64,000 nt of DNA from DASUSH01 sp963785155 (GTDB lineage: Bacteria > Actinomycetota > Thermoleophilia > Solirubrobacterales > 70-9), in assembly GCA_963785155.1 (NCBI GenBank), contig CAWAUB010000006.1, positions 372,001 through 436,000 of the forward strand. Direction: 5' to 3'. The position numbers were made by a program, and so were the translations under genes. The notes under the pieces are model-generated. The model had not been told where the DNA came from and made no database searches. It saw nothing but the letters and a program-made list of their open reading frames with translations. Positions 29,956 through 38,275 of the stretch are shown here, in pieces (position 1 is the stretch's first letter; every line of letters starts with the position of its first letter).

Positions 29956-32931
29956 CTATCGGCCGGTTCGAGCGGCCGCGACCGCGTCGGCGAACGCGGG
30001 GCCGTTCAGGCTGCCGAGCCCGGTCGCGAGGTCGTAGCCGGGCTGGGCCGCGCCGCCGGCCGGCGACTGGCCGAGCGGTGTGGTTGGTGTGGGCGAGCTG
30101 GTCCCGGTGACGACGTCGGAGAAGATCGAGCCGTAGGCCGGGCCGCGGGCGAACTGGTAGAGCAGCGGGTTGATCGATCCCAGCGGTGGCCGGCCCGCCG
30201 CTGCCTCCTGCTCGCGCACGAGCGCGACGAGGCCGGCGGTCAGAGGGGTCGCCGCGCTGGTCCCTCCTCCCCCGGTCCATCCCTCACCCCCGCTGAAGAC
30301 GGCGATGCCGGGGGTGAACGACGCCATCGAGGCGAGGTCGGGGCTGAGCCGGGTGGAGTCGCCCGACTGGATCGCGGCGTCGACGCCGGGCCCGGTCTGC
30401 CAGCCGGGCCGGTTGAAGACCGTGCTCTGTCCGCCACCGCTGCCGTTGGTCTCCTGCGGGAAGGTCGACCAGACCGACTGCTGCGCGATCCGGTTCTGGG
30501 CGTCGAGCGTGAGGTCCGTCCCGCCGACGCCGGTGACGAAGCGGGAGCTCGCCGGGTAGCCCGGGCCCTTCGCGTTCTCCTGGCAGCCGAGGAAGCCGAG
30601 GTCGCCGGAGGCGGCGGCGACGGTGATCCCGAGCGCGGCGGCGGCCCCGAGGAAGTGCTGGGCGATCCGCCGCTGGTCGCGGTTGAACTGCGATTCACAG
30701 ACGGAGTCGCTCAGGGACAGGACGTCGGGCAGATTTCCCCCCTGTCGGGCGGGGTCGAGCGCTCCCAGCATGAAGAGGTCGAACGAGTGCATGAACGCCT
30801 GGTCGAGCGGGACGAAGATCGCGGTCGTGCGGTCGAGCCGCGGCGCGGCGACCGCGAGCGCCTGGACGTCGAGATAGGTCTCGTCCGGCTCGGTGCTGGT
30901 GTCGATGGTCGCGCTCGGCATCGCGACCTGTTCGAAGTTCGGGGTGGGCAAACCGAAGCACTGAGCCCAGGTGGTGAAGGCGGAGGCATCGACCATCGCG
31001 GAGCTGAGGATCACGACGCGCTGCCCGTCGCCGTTGAGGCCGCGCGCGTTCAGGACGTCTGTGCCGTACGCGGTCGCGAGCTGGTTAGGCGTGAAGGAGC
31101 CTGAGGAAACGCCGTCCTGGCAACCCTGTGGCGTGCCGCTCGCCTGGCGGACTGGGCGCGCGTCGCGCCTCGAGCTGCCGCCGAAGATCTCCCCGACCGT
31201 GATCTGCCGCACCGCGTTGCGGATCGGGCGCGGGACGCAGACGCCCTTCTGCGGGGGGCGCATTCCGTGTGCGCAGAACAGGTCCTCGGCGGCCGCCTGA
31301 CTCGAGGTCGCCATCACGACTCCGCCCGTCGAGCTCAGCTCCACGGAGCGGACGCCCTTGGACCTGCGCAGGAAGCGCATGACGCGGGTCCGCGGCTTCT
31401 CGGGCGCGCCGAAGCGCTCCTTCAGATCATCCAGCTCGAGGAACTGGCCGTAGGCGTCGCCGGTCGGGTTCGAGGCCATGTTCGCGAACTGCGAGAGCGC
31501 CTTGCCGTCACGGCGAAGGCCGAGCAGGACGATGCGGCTCTTGCCCGCCTTGCGCATTTGCCTGCGATCGCCGGAGGTGTTGCCGGTCGAGCGTTTGAAG
31601 ACACCCACGGCGTTGCTGGCGAAGGCGGTCGTGTAGAGGTATCGGCCGTCGGCGCTGACGGCAGCGGAGCTGGCGCCCAGCAGCGCGCGTGCGGGGGTGC
31701 AGTTACGGGTCGACTTCCCGGCCAGGCAGCCGCGGCGGAGCGGCTTCTGGACCAGCGCGCCGGAGCCCCTGCGGTCGATGACGTCGATGGCGCCAGATTC
31801 GAATGCGGTCGCATAGAGGCTGGCGCCATCGGCGGAGAGCGTGAGTCCCTCGGGCGCCTCCATCGCCTGGCCCAGCGAGCAACCGACGGCGACCAGGTAG
31901 ATGAGGCAGCCGGCGGTGCCGTCCAGCTGGGCGAGCGTGCCGGTCGATGGTGTCCGAGCGAACGACGTCACGCTGTTGCTGAACAGCGAGGTCACGTAGA
32001 CGTTCTCGTCGTCGGGGCTCACCGCGACCGCGTTCGCGCCGCTCAGCTGCCGTCCGGCGGTGCAGCCGGGAAGGCCACCGTCGGCGATGCAGCCGGCCTC
32101 GCCCGGCGCCTGGGTCAGCGCACCCGTCGACGGATCCCGGAGGAATGTGAGGAGGGCGCTGGTGCCCGCGGCGGCCGCGTACACGTTCCTGCCGTCGTCG
32201 CTGATCGCCAGACCCTCGGGCGCGATCAGCGCGCGGCCGCTCGCGCAGCCGGTCCCCGCCTGGTCGCCGAGGCAGCCGGCGTCACCGGACAGCTGCGTAA
32301 GGCCGCCGTTGGCGCCGCGGGCGAATGCGGCGACCGCGTTGCCGAAGAATGAGCCGACGTAGACGTTCTCGCCGTCCGGGCTGACGACCACGACGTCGGC
32401 GCCATCAAGCGCGCGGCCGGTGGTGCAGCCGGATGTCGCCGCGTTCGCGATGCAGCCGGCGCCGCCTCCGATCTGCGTCAGCGAGCCGTCGGATTGGTCG
32501 CGGCTGAAGGCGGTCACCGTGTCGCTGTCGACGGAGGTGGCGTAGACGTTCTCGCCATCCGGGCTGACCGCGACCGAGTTGGGGCCGTCGAGCCCAGTCG
32601 CCGCGGCGCAGCCATCGCCCCCGCCGGAGGCGATGCACCCGGCCGCGCCCGAGCCCTGGCTCAGCGTGCCGCTCTTCCCCTTGCGCCGGAAGACGGCGAT
32701 CGCGTCGCTGCTCGAAGCGGCGACATAGACGTTCTTCCCGTCCGGGCTGATCGCGATCGCCTCGGAGCCGAGGAACGGCCCTGGCCCGCGGAGCGCGCGG
32801 GCCGACGCGCATTTGCCACGGTCCTCCGAGCGGTCGGCGACGCACCCGCTGGTCCCCTGAAGCTGCGCGATCTGGCCGCGTGGAGCATTGGCGCCAACGG
32901 CGGTCGCCGGGACGAGGAGCCCGGCGATCAA
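29956..32931 (-). CDS. Secreted beta-propeller fused to a sedolisin (S53) peptidase
   Basis: 991 aa. A short signal segment, then seven YVTN/lactonase-type blades in residues about 55-430, each with SPDGENVYV-like cores, and each followed by a Cys-pair loop (GCIA...GCA) that is unusual for this fold. Residues about 460-560 (FLELDDLKERFGAP, VRSVELSSTGGVVMATSS) resemble the pro-kumamolisin activation domain. The C-terminal half is a sedolisin: DETYLDVQALAVAAP (Glu and Asp of the triad), AASGDLGFLGC (oxyanion Asp) and GGGGTSAATPLTAGLVAL (nucleophile Ser). All S53 residues are present, so it should be an active acid serine-carboxyl peptidase. Confidence 0.85.
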   Translation of the reverse strand: MIAGLLVPATAVGANAPRGQIAQLQGTSGCVADRSEDRGKCASARALRGPGPFLGSEAIAISPDGKNVYVAASSSDAIAVFRRKGKSGTLSQGSGAAGCIASGGGDGCAAATGLDGPNSVAVSPDGENVYATSVDSDTVTAFSRDQSDGSLTQIGGGAGCIANAATSGCTTGRALDGADVVVVSPDGENVYVGSFFGNAVAAFARGANGGLTQLSGDAGCLGDQAGTGCASGRALIAPEGLAISDDGRNVYAAAAGTSALLTFLRDPSTGALTQAPGEAGCIADGGLPGCTAGRQLSGANAVAVSPDDENVYVTSLFSNSVTSFARTPSTGTLAQLDGTAGCLIYLVAVGCSLGQAMEAPEGLTLSADGASLYATAFESGAIDVIDRRGSGALVQKPLRRGCLAGKSTRNCTPARALLGASSAAVSADGRYLYTTAFASNAVGVFKRSTGNTSGDRRQMRKAGKSRIVLLGLRRDGKALSQFANMASNPTGDAYGQFLELDDLKERFGAPEKPRTRVMRFLRRSKGVRSVELSSTGGVVMATSSQAAAEDLFCAHGMRPPQKGVCVPRPIRNAVRQITVGEIFGGSSRRDARPVRQASGTPQGCQDGVSSGSFTPNQLATAYGTDVLNARGLNGDGQRVVILSSAMVDASAFTTWAQCFGLPTPNFEQVAMPSATIDTSTEPDETYLDVQALAVAAPRLDRTTAIFVPLDQAFMHSFDLFMLGALDPARQGGNLPDVLSLSDSVCESQFNRDQRRIAQHFLGAAAALGITVAAASGDLGFLGCQENAKGPGYPASSRFVTGVGGTDLTLDAQNRIAQQSVWSTFPQETNGSGGGQSTVFNRPGWQTGPGVDAAIQSGDSTRLSPDLASMASFTPGIAVFSGGEGWTGGGGTSAATPLTAGLVALVREQEAAAGRPPLGSINPLLYQFARGPAYGSIFSDVVTGTSSPTPTTPLGQSPAGGAAQPGYDLATGLGSLNGPAFADAVAAARTGR

Positions 32932-33004
32932 GCCCAGCGCGGCGAGCGTCCGGAGTGATGGCGAACGACTAAGCAGAGCCGGATCGTAAACGTGCGCCGG
33001 ACGA

Positions 33005-33547
33005 CTAAGGGGACAGGAGTGTCAGTCGTCCGCTGAGCGAGAGGTCCAGGACGTCAGGGTCACCGGTATTCAGCTGGATGCCCGCCTTTGCCCCCTTCGG
33101 GCCTTGCTCGTCGAGATACTCGAGTGCTTCTCGCGAAATCGCGACCTTGACGACGCTCGTGGCGAGCGGGGGCATCCGCAAATCGGCGCGACCGAACTCG
33201 AGCTTCGAGCTCGAGAGGATGATCGCGCCGACGCACTCCACGTCGAGGTTGCAGGTCCCGGTCATGCGGACCACACGGTTTCGAGGCGGTCCGACGGTTT
33301 GAGCCGGAATGTCCACCGACTGATCCTCGAACGGCTCTCCCTGGCCGTAGCCGCCCGCCTGCTGGCAGAACCGGCGGCAGCCCGGGCGCTTGCGGCTCCG
33401 CCACGGCTCCGGCTCCGCATCGCCGGCGCCCTTGATGACCGCGGCGGCCGGCGCCGAATCAGACGCCCCCGCTCCGGTCGCCACCAGGATGGTCAGCGCC
33501 GCGGTCAGAACCGCAATGGTGCTCGTGATCCCCGCGTACCGCCCCAC
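33005..33547 (-). CDS. Exported protein of unknown function
   Basis: 180 aa with a signal peptide (TIAVLTAALTILVATGAGASD). The mature part has four Cys residues in CRRFCQQ and GTCNLDVECVGAIIL, then a beta-rich stretch (SSSKLEFGRADLRMPPLATSVVKVAIS) and ends LDLSLSGRLTLLS. Composition suggests a beta-sandwich with disulfides. Proteins of this outline with a final Leu/Ser-rich strand recur in Thermoleophilia secretomes, but I do not name a family. Divergent from the phosphotriesterase gene, sharing a promoter region of about 34 bp. Confidence 0.6.
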   Translation of the reverse strand: MGRYAGITSTIAVLTAALTILVATGAGASDSAPAAAVIKGAGDAEPEPWRSRKRPGCRRFCQQAGGYGQGEPFEDQSVDIPAQTVGPPRNRVVRMTGTCNLDVECVGAIILSSSKLEFGRADLRMPPLATSVVKVAISREALEYLDEQGPKGAKAGIQLNTGDPDVLDLSLSGRLTLLSP

Positions 33548-33581
33548 GGGTCAATTCTACGGTCGATTAGGGTGCGCATCA

Positions 33582-34544
33582 ATGGCACAGGTGCAGACCG
33601 TTCAAGGGCCGGTGGATGGTGGCGACCTCGGAACGGTGCTCATCCACGAGCACGTTCGATTCCGCGACGAGGCGGTGGCCGAGAACTGGCCCGGGCTCTA
33701 CGACGGCGACGCCGAGCTGGCCGCGGCGCTGGAGGCGGTCAACGCCGCCAAGGATCGCGGCGTGAGCACGATCGTCGAACCGACGGCGATGTTCGGCGGA
33801 CGCGACGTTCGCTTCATGCAGCGGGTCGCGGAGGAGACGGGTGTCCGGCTGATCGCGTGCACCGGCATCTACACCTACGACTACCTGCCGCATTACTTCG
33901 AGAATCGCTCCGAGGATCACATGGCCGAGCTCTTCGTCGCGGACATCGAGAAGGGCATCCAGGGCACCGACGCCAGGGCCGGCTTCCTGAAGTGCGCGGC
34001 CGACGAGCCCGGTGTGACCCCAAACGTCGAGAAGATCCACCGGGCCATCGCCCGGGCGAGCGTGCAGACCGGCGCGCCGATCATGGCCCACTCACGGCCC
34101 GCGTCCAACACCGGCCCGCGCCAGGTGGAGATCCTCCTCGAGGAGGGCGTCGACCCGGCCAAGATCCAGATCGCCCACACCGGCGACACCGACGACCTCG
34201 ACTACATCGAGGGCCTGCTCGACACCGGCGTGTGGATCGGCCTCGACCGTTACGGCCTCAACCTTTTCCTGCCACACGACCAACGCAACGCGACGACCGC
34301 CGAGCTCCTGCGCCGCGGCCACGCCGATCGGTTCTTCCTCTCCCAGGACTTCTGCGCGACCATCGACTGGTTCCCCGAGGAGGCGGAGGAGGGACTGATC
34401 TCCCAGGGTCTCGTCCGCGAGGACTGGTCGATGACGCTGGTCTTCGACGAGGTCGTGCCCTGGCTGCGCGAACAGGGCGTGCTCGACGACGACGGCTTCC
34501 GCACGATCTTCGAGGACAACCCGCTCCGCTGGCTGGCCGGATAG
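33582..34544 (+). CDS. Phosphotriesterase-family metal-dependent hydrolase
   Basis: 320-aa amidohydrolase-fold enzyme of the phosphotriesterase/lactonase group. The N-terminal metal pair is LIHEHVRF (H-x-H). GFLKCAADEPG carries the expected carboxylated Lys; the next metal ligands are PIMAHSRP and QIAHTGDTDDLDYI; the final Asp is in FLSQDFC. The motif FAEDNPLRWLAG, in the form FEDNPLRWLAG, ends the protein as in the family. It could act as an organophosphate hydrolase or lactonase. I chose ATG 33582 because upstream sequence to 33390 overlaps the divergent gene. Confidence 0.88.
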   Translation: MAQVQTVQGPVDGGDLGTVLIHEHVRFRDEAVAENWPGLYDGDAELAAALEAVNAAKDRGVSTIVEPTAMFGGRDVRFMQRVAEETGVRLIACTGIYTYDYLPHYFENRSEDHMAELFVADIEKGIQGTDARAGFLKCAADEPGVTPNVEKIHRAIARASVQTGAPIMAHSRPASNTGPRQVEILLEEGVDPAKIQIAHTGDTDDLDYIEGLLDTGVWIGLDRYGLNLFLPHDQRNATTAELLRRGHADRFFLSQDFCATIDWFPEEAEEGLISQGLVREDWSMTLVFDEVVPWLREQGVLDDDGFRTIFEDNPLRWLAG

Positions 34545-34554
34545 GTTCCGCTCC

Positions 34555-34944
34555 ATGACTGAACGACGCCCCGTCCTGCTCTCCATCGTCGGCTGGATCA
34601 CGGTTATCTCCGGCCTCCTCCAGATCCTCGCCGGGATCCTCGTGCTCGCTCTGAACGACGACGTGGTCCAGGAGACCTCGTTCACGAGCGATGAGGTGAC
34701 CGGACTCGGAATCGCCGCCCTCGTCTTCGGCTTGATCTACCTGCTGGTCGGGCGCGGCATGCTCAATTTGAACCGGTTCGCGCTCGGCCTAGGCGTCGTC
34801 GTGAGCATCCTGGGCATCCTGGGCAACGTCGTCTACGTGTTCGGCGAGGAAGGGACCACCAGCCTCATCGCCGGCCTGATCCTGAACGTGATCGTCCTGA
34901 TCGCCTGCCTCTCCGGCTTCAGCGCGCGCAACCGCGGCGCCTGA
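34555..34944 (+). CDS. Small four-helix integral membrane protein
   Basis: 129 aa with four hydrophobic helices: VLLSIVGWITVISGLLQILAG, GLGIAALVFGLIYLLVG, LGLGVVVSILGILGNVVYVF and AGLILNVIVLIACLSGF. The pattern resembles small DUF-type membrane proteins of Actinobacteria with no known function. It follows the phosphotriesterase gene by ten bases and is likely cotranscribed with it. Confidence 0.7.
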   Translation: MTERRPVLLSIVGWITVISGLLQILAGILVLALNDDVVQETSFTSDEVTGLGIAALVFGLIYLLVGRGMLNLNRFALGLGVVVSILGILGNVVYVFGEEGTTSLIAGLILNVIVLIACLSGFSARNRGA

Positions 34945-34966
34945 CGCGGCCATTCAAGAGGCACCG

Positions 34967-35800
34967 CTACAGCGGCGTGCCGATGATCTCGAGCCGGCGG
35001 GTCAGGCCGGCGAGCGCGAACTCGCGGACCTCTGCGGCGCTCACTCCGAGCGCGTCGAAGTCGTCGTCCCCCCCGTCGCCAGGCGGCTGTAGCGACTCAG
35101 CGACCAACGGCAGCATCTCGGAAAGCGTTGCGCGGATGACCGGTTCGGCCACGTCGGAATCGCGGACGGACTCCCTGAGGAACCAGACGCCGTAGCCGAT
35201 GTGGCGGGTCTCGTCGTGGTGGATCTTCGAATATCCCTCGACGAAGCCGGGGAGCAGGCCCTCGCGTTCCAGGTACTGGGTGATGAATCGGAACGAGGTC
35301 AGCCCGAGCGTGCTCTCCAGGATCAGGTGGTAGACCACGACGAACCGGACCTTCGCTTCGAGATCGCCAGGTGATTCGACCAGCGCCTCGTGCGCCTCGA
35401 CGAGCGCTCCGTCGAAGATCTTCCGGAACGCCGGCGAGACCTCCCTGCGGGCACGCTCGACGTGCGCGGCGATCTCCGCCGGGGAGTCGATCACCTCGTC
35501 CTGAAAGCGCGCGTAGAACTGCATGTGGCGTGCCTCGTCGACCTGTTGGGTGGAGAGGAAGGTCGCCTCCTCCTCGCTTCCGTAAGCACCGACCAGACCG
35601 GAGAATTTCGTCGTGATGCGTTCCTCGGCAACCATCAGCGAGGAGAGGGCCCAATGGACGAGCTCTCGCTCGGCGTCGCCCAACTCCGCCCACTGCTCCT
35701 TGTCGCGTGAGAGGTCGATCTCGAACGGGCTCCACTGCGAATCCTCCCAGCGCCGGTAGAGCGTCTGCGGATCGTTCAGCTGGATCTCGGCCGTGGCCAT
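34967..35800 (-). CDS. R2-like (ribonucleotide reductase beta/R2lox-type) diiron protein
   Basis: 277-aa ferritin-superfamily diiron protein. Metal ligands are visible: MVAEERITTKF (Glu, about 59/60), QVDEARHMQFY (Glu 89 and His 92), HLILESTLGL (Glu) and HHDETRHIGYG (Glu and His). A Tyr at residue 96 lies four residues after the first His, the spacing of the radical Tyr in class I R2 proteins. The DSQWSPFEIDLSRDK start fits R2lox-type oxidases too, and no large-subunit gene is adjacent. Its ATG overlaps the arsM stop by one base (TGATG), so it is expressed with the arsenic genes. Confidence 0.78.
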   Translation of the reverse strand: MATAEIQLNDPQTLYRRWEDSQWSPFEIDLSRDKEQWAELGDAERELVHWALSSLMVAEERITTKFSGLVGAYGSEEEATFLSTQQVDEARHMQFYARFQDEVIDSPAEIAAHVERARREVSPAFRKIFDGALVEAHEALVESPGDLEAKVRFVVVYHLILESTLGLTSFRFITQYLEREGLLPGFVEGYSKIHHDETRHIGYGVWFLRESVRDSDVAEPVIRATLSEMLPLVAESLQPPGDGGDDDFDALGVSAAEVREFALAGLTRRLEIIGTPL

Positions 35801-36732
35801 CAACCGGAAATCGTCGCTCGGACGATCGCGGAGCCGGCGTGATCGTGGACCCGATGCGTCTCGCGGATCTCGACATCGTGGAAGCCGGCTGCTTCGAGCG
35901 TGTCGCGGAACTCGCTCTCGGTGAGAGCACCGGCGATGCAGCCGGTCCATTGGGCCATGTCGGCCTTGGTCGTCTCGTCCATGTCCTCGTCGGCGATCAC
36001 GTCGGTGACCGCGAAGCGACCGCCCGGCCTCAGGACGCGGGCCGCTTCGCGCATGACGGCACCCTTGTCGCCGGAGAGGTTGATCACGCAGTTGGAGATG
36101 ACGACGTCGACAGAGTCGTCGGCCAGCGGCACCTCCTCGATCGTGCCTTTGATGAACTCGACGTTCTCGACGCCGGCTTCGCGCTGGTTCGCACGGGCCA
36201 GTTCGAGCATTTCGTCGGTCATGTCAAGGCCATAAGCCTTGCCGGTCGGCCCGACGCGGCGAGCCGAGAGGAGGACGTCGATGCCGCCGCCCGAGCCGAG
36301 GTCGAGGACCGACTCGCCTACGTGCAGATCGGCGACCGCGGTCGGGTTACCGCAGCCGAGCGAGGCAAGCTGGGCCGCGTCGGGAAGTGCGCCGCGCTCT
36401 AAGCCCGAGTAGAGCTTCTCGCCGAAGGCCTCGCCCTTGATCGTCTCGATGTCACCAGTCCCGCAGCCGGGGCCGCAACCGCAGGAGGCCGTGACTTGTT
36501 CATTCGAGGCCTGAGCCTCGGTGACGCTGCGGGCCGCGGCGGCGTAGCGCTCACGGACCGCTTCCTGGACCTCAGCGGTATCGGTCTTCTGGCCGGCGCT
36601 ACAGCCGCAGCCGTCACCGTGGCCGTCACCGCAACATTCGCCTTTTGCCTCGGGCTCGCAGCAGGTCTCCTGGGCCTCGGCCGAGCAACAGCCAGACGTC
36701 GCCTCGCCCTCCTTGGTCTCTAGCTCAGCCAT
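35800..36732 (-). CDS. arsM: Arsenite S-adenosylmethionine methyltransferase
   Basis: 310-aa ArsM, which methylates As(III) with SAM. A Cys-rich N-terminal tail (GCCSAEAQETCC, ECCGDGHGDGCGC) precedes the enzyme, which carries ASCGCGPGCGTGD, the SAM motif VLDLGSGGGIDVLLSARRVG, and the two arsenic-binding Cys in SNCVINLSGDKG and WTGCIAGAL. GERVLRPGG-type sequence (AARVLRPGGRFAVTDV) follows the SAM domain. All three catalytic Cys positions are filled. Start ATG 36732 overlaps the arsR end by 13 bases. Divergent from arsC and aquaporin, so the locus is arsR-arsM on one side and arsC-aqp on the other. Confidence 0.9.
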   Translation of the reverse strand: MAELETKEGEATSGCCSAEAQETCCEPEAKGECCGDGHGDGCGCSAGQKTDTAEVQEAVRERYAAAARSVTEAQASNEQVTASCGCGPGCGTGDIETIKGEAFGEKLYSGLERGALPDAAQLASLGCGNPTAVADLHVGESVLDLGSGGGIDVLLSARRVGPTGKAYGLDMTDEMLELARANQREAGVENVEFIKGTIEEVPLADDSVDVVISNCVINLSGDKGAVMREAARVLRPGGRFAVTDVIADEDMDETTKADMAQWTGCIAGALTESEFRDTLEAAGFHDVEIRETHRVHDHAGSAIVRATISG

Positions 36733-37073
36733 GCGCTCAGTTCCTCCAGTGCTTCGGGATTGACGTAGTAGTAGGCCCATAGGCCCTGGCGCTCGGAGCC
36801 GACGATCCCCGCCTCGCGCAACTTCTTCAGGTGATGCGAGACCGTGGGCTGGGAGAGGTCGAAAAGGGGGACGAGCTCGCAAACGCAGACTTTGCCGGCG
36901 TGCTTTCGCAGTACGTCTACGAGCTGCATCCGAATCGGATCGCCGAGGGCCTTCGCGACAACCGCCATCCGCTCGGCGTGCTCGCGCTCGATGTCGGGAT
37001 AGACCACCGGGTCGCAGCAGACCTCGCCCGCTGAGCGCTTCTGTTTGGGGGAGAGCTTCATATCGACGGCCAT
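36720..37073 (-). CDS. arsR: ArsR-family As(III)-responsive repressor
   Basis: 117-aa winged-helix repressor. The recognition region is PTVSHHLKKLREAGIV with a preceding LVDVLRKHAGKVCVCELVPLFDLSQ. The CVC pair in KVCVCEL sits at the start of the DNA-binding helix region, as in ArsR sensors, and a further CC pair is at the N-terminus (GEVCCDPVVYPDIEREH), giving three or four Cys for As(III). The C-terminal beta wing is RQGLWAYYYVNPEAL. It controls arsM/R2 on its own strand and, through the divergent region, arsC. Confidence 0.9.
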   Translation of the reverse strand: MAVDMKLSPKQKRSAGEVCCDPVVYPDIEREHAERMAVVAKALGDPIRMQLVDVLRKHAGKVCVCELVPLFDLSQPTVSHHLKKLREAGIVGSERQGLWAYYYVNPEALEELSAWLS

Positions 37074-37077
37074 CTAT

Positions 37078-37112
37078 TTACTTATATCAATTGAAATGAT
37101 GAACGTCAATCT
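37078..37112. promoter_or_regulatory. Predicted ArsR operator between arsR and arsC
   Basis: The 53-bp gap between the two starts is strikingly A/T-rich for this genome. It contains the inverted repeat ATCA-N7-TGAT at 37086-37100 (ATCAATTGAAATGAT), the type of site recognised by ArsR repressors, and the -10-like TATATCA on the same stretch. One operator could therefore control both directions. I did not find a second copy. Confidence 0.5.
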
Positions 37113-37126
37113 TTAGTCTTAGTGCC

Positions 37127-37525
37127 GTGCAGCGTGTCCTCTTCGTTTGTGTCCACAACGCAGGTCGCTCGCAGATGGCGGCGGGCCTCCTCCGCAAACT
37201 CGGCGGCGAGTCCGTGCGGGTCGAGACTGCGGGCTCGGCGCCGGCCGACGAGATCAACCCGATCGCCATCGAGGCGATGACCGAGATCGGCATCGACCTC
37301 TCCGAGGAGTTTCCGAAGCCGCTACACGACGAGGCCGTCAAGGAGGCCGATGTGGTGATCACGATGGGCTGCGGCGACGCTTGCCCCATCTTTCCCGGCA
37401 AGCGTTACGAGGACTGGGAGCTCGAGGACCCAGCAGGGAAGGACCTGGACACGGTGCAGAGAATTCGCGACGAGATCGAGGCCCGGGTGCGACTACTGCT
37501 CAGCGAGCTGGGATCGAGCAAGTAA
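37127..37525 (+). CDS. arsC: Arsenate reductase (LMW-phosphatase type)
   Basis: 132-aa arsenate reductase of the low-molecular-weight protein tyrosine phosphatase fold. The anion loop is FVCVHNAGRSQMA (CX5R), the second cysteine pair lies in ITMGCGDACPIFPG, and WELEDPAGKDLDTV contains the conserved catalytic Asp. It reduces As(V) to As(III) with a thioredoxin/mycothiol-type donor. The start codon is a GTG at 37127 shortly after the predicted operator; the stop abuts the aquaporin start (TAA-TTG). Confidence 0.92.
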   Translation: MQRVLFVCVHNAGRSQMAAGLLRKLGGESVRVETAGSAPADEINPIAIEAMTEIGIDLSEEFPKPLHDEAVKEADVVITMGCGDACPIFPGKRYEDWELEDPAGKDLDTVQRIRDEIEARVRLLLSELGSSK

Positions 37526-38209
37526 TTGGATCGCCCCGACCTCGCCCGGCGGGCCGCGGCTGAGGGCTTAGCCGCTTTCGCCCTCGTCTTCGCCGGCTGC
37601 GGTGCGATCGTCGCCGACTCGGTTTACGACGGTGCACTTGGCGTCGTCGGTGTCGCCCTCGTCTTCGGGCTGATCATCATGGTCATGGTCTACGCCACCG
37701 GACACCTCTCCGGCGCCCACATCAATCCCGCGGTGACGCTCGCCTTCTCGCTCACTCGCCACTTCCCGGCCCGCGAGGCGGTGAGCTATGTCGGCGCCCA
37801 AGTCGCCGGCGCGGTGGCGGCAGCGCTACTGCTTCTCGCGATCTGGCCCGGCCAACCGGCTGAGCTCGGAGCCACCGTGCCGAGCGTGGGTGTAGGCAGC
37901 GCGCTCGTCTACGAGATCGTATTGACCGCCTTCCTGATGTTCGTGATCATGGCCGTGGCCACCGACACCCGAGCGGTCGGCGCCGCGGCAGCCATCGCCA
38001 TCGGTGGCACGGTCGGCCTCGACGCCCTTTTCGGCGGAGTCGTAACCGGAGCCTCGATGAATCCAGCCCGTTCGCTCGGTCCAGCCCTCGCTACGGGAGA
38101 GCTCACCGACATCTGGATCTACATCGTCGGCCCTGTGGTTGGAGCCGCGCTCGGCGCTACCGCATATCAACTTGTTCGCGGGGAAAATCCCAAGTCCAGC
38201 GAAGCCTGA
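37526..38209 (+). CDS. Aquaglyceroporin (AqpS-like arsenite channel)
   Basis: 227-aa MIP-family channel. Six hydrophobic segments and the two half-helix NPA motifs are clear: GAHINPAVTLAFS and GASMNPARSLGPAL. The residues around them (GHLSGAHINPA, SMNPAR with R) fit the aromatic/Arg filter of aquaglyceroporins. The start is TTG, immediately after the arsC stop. In rhizobial arsR-aqpS-arsC operons a similar channel lets As(III) leave once arsenate is reduced; no ArsB/Acr3 pump is present here, so the same logic probably applies. Confidence 0.85.
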   Translation: MDRPDLARRAAAEGLAAFALVFAGCGAIVADSVYDGALGVVGVALVFGLIIMVMVYATGHLSGAHINPAVTLAFSLTRHFPAREAVSYVGAQVAGAVAAALLLLAIWPGQPAELGATVPSVGVGSALVYEIVLTAFLMFVIMAVATDTRAVGAAAAIAIGGTVGLDALFGGVVTGASMNPARSLGPALATGELTDIWIYIVGPVVGAALGATAYQLVRGENPKSSEA

Positions 38210-38275
38210 CCGAGCTCCGAAACACGGAAACCCGCTCCACGAGCGAGTTTCACGCACGAGCACCCGCCGGGGACG

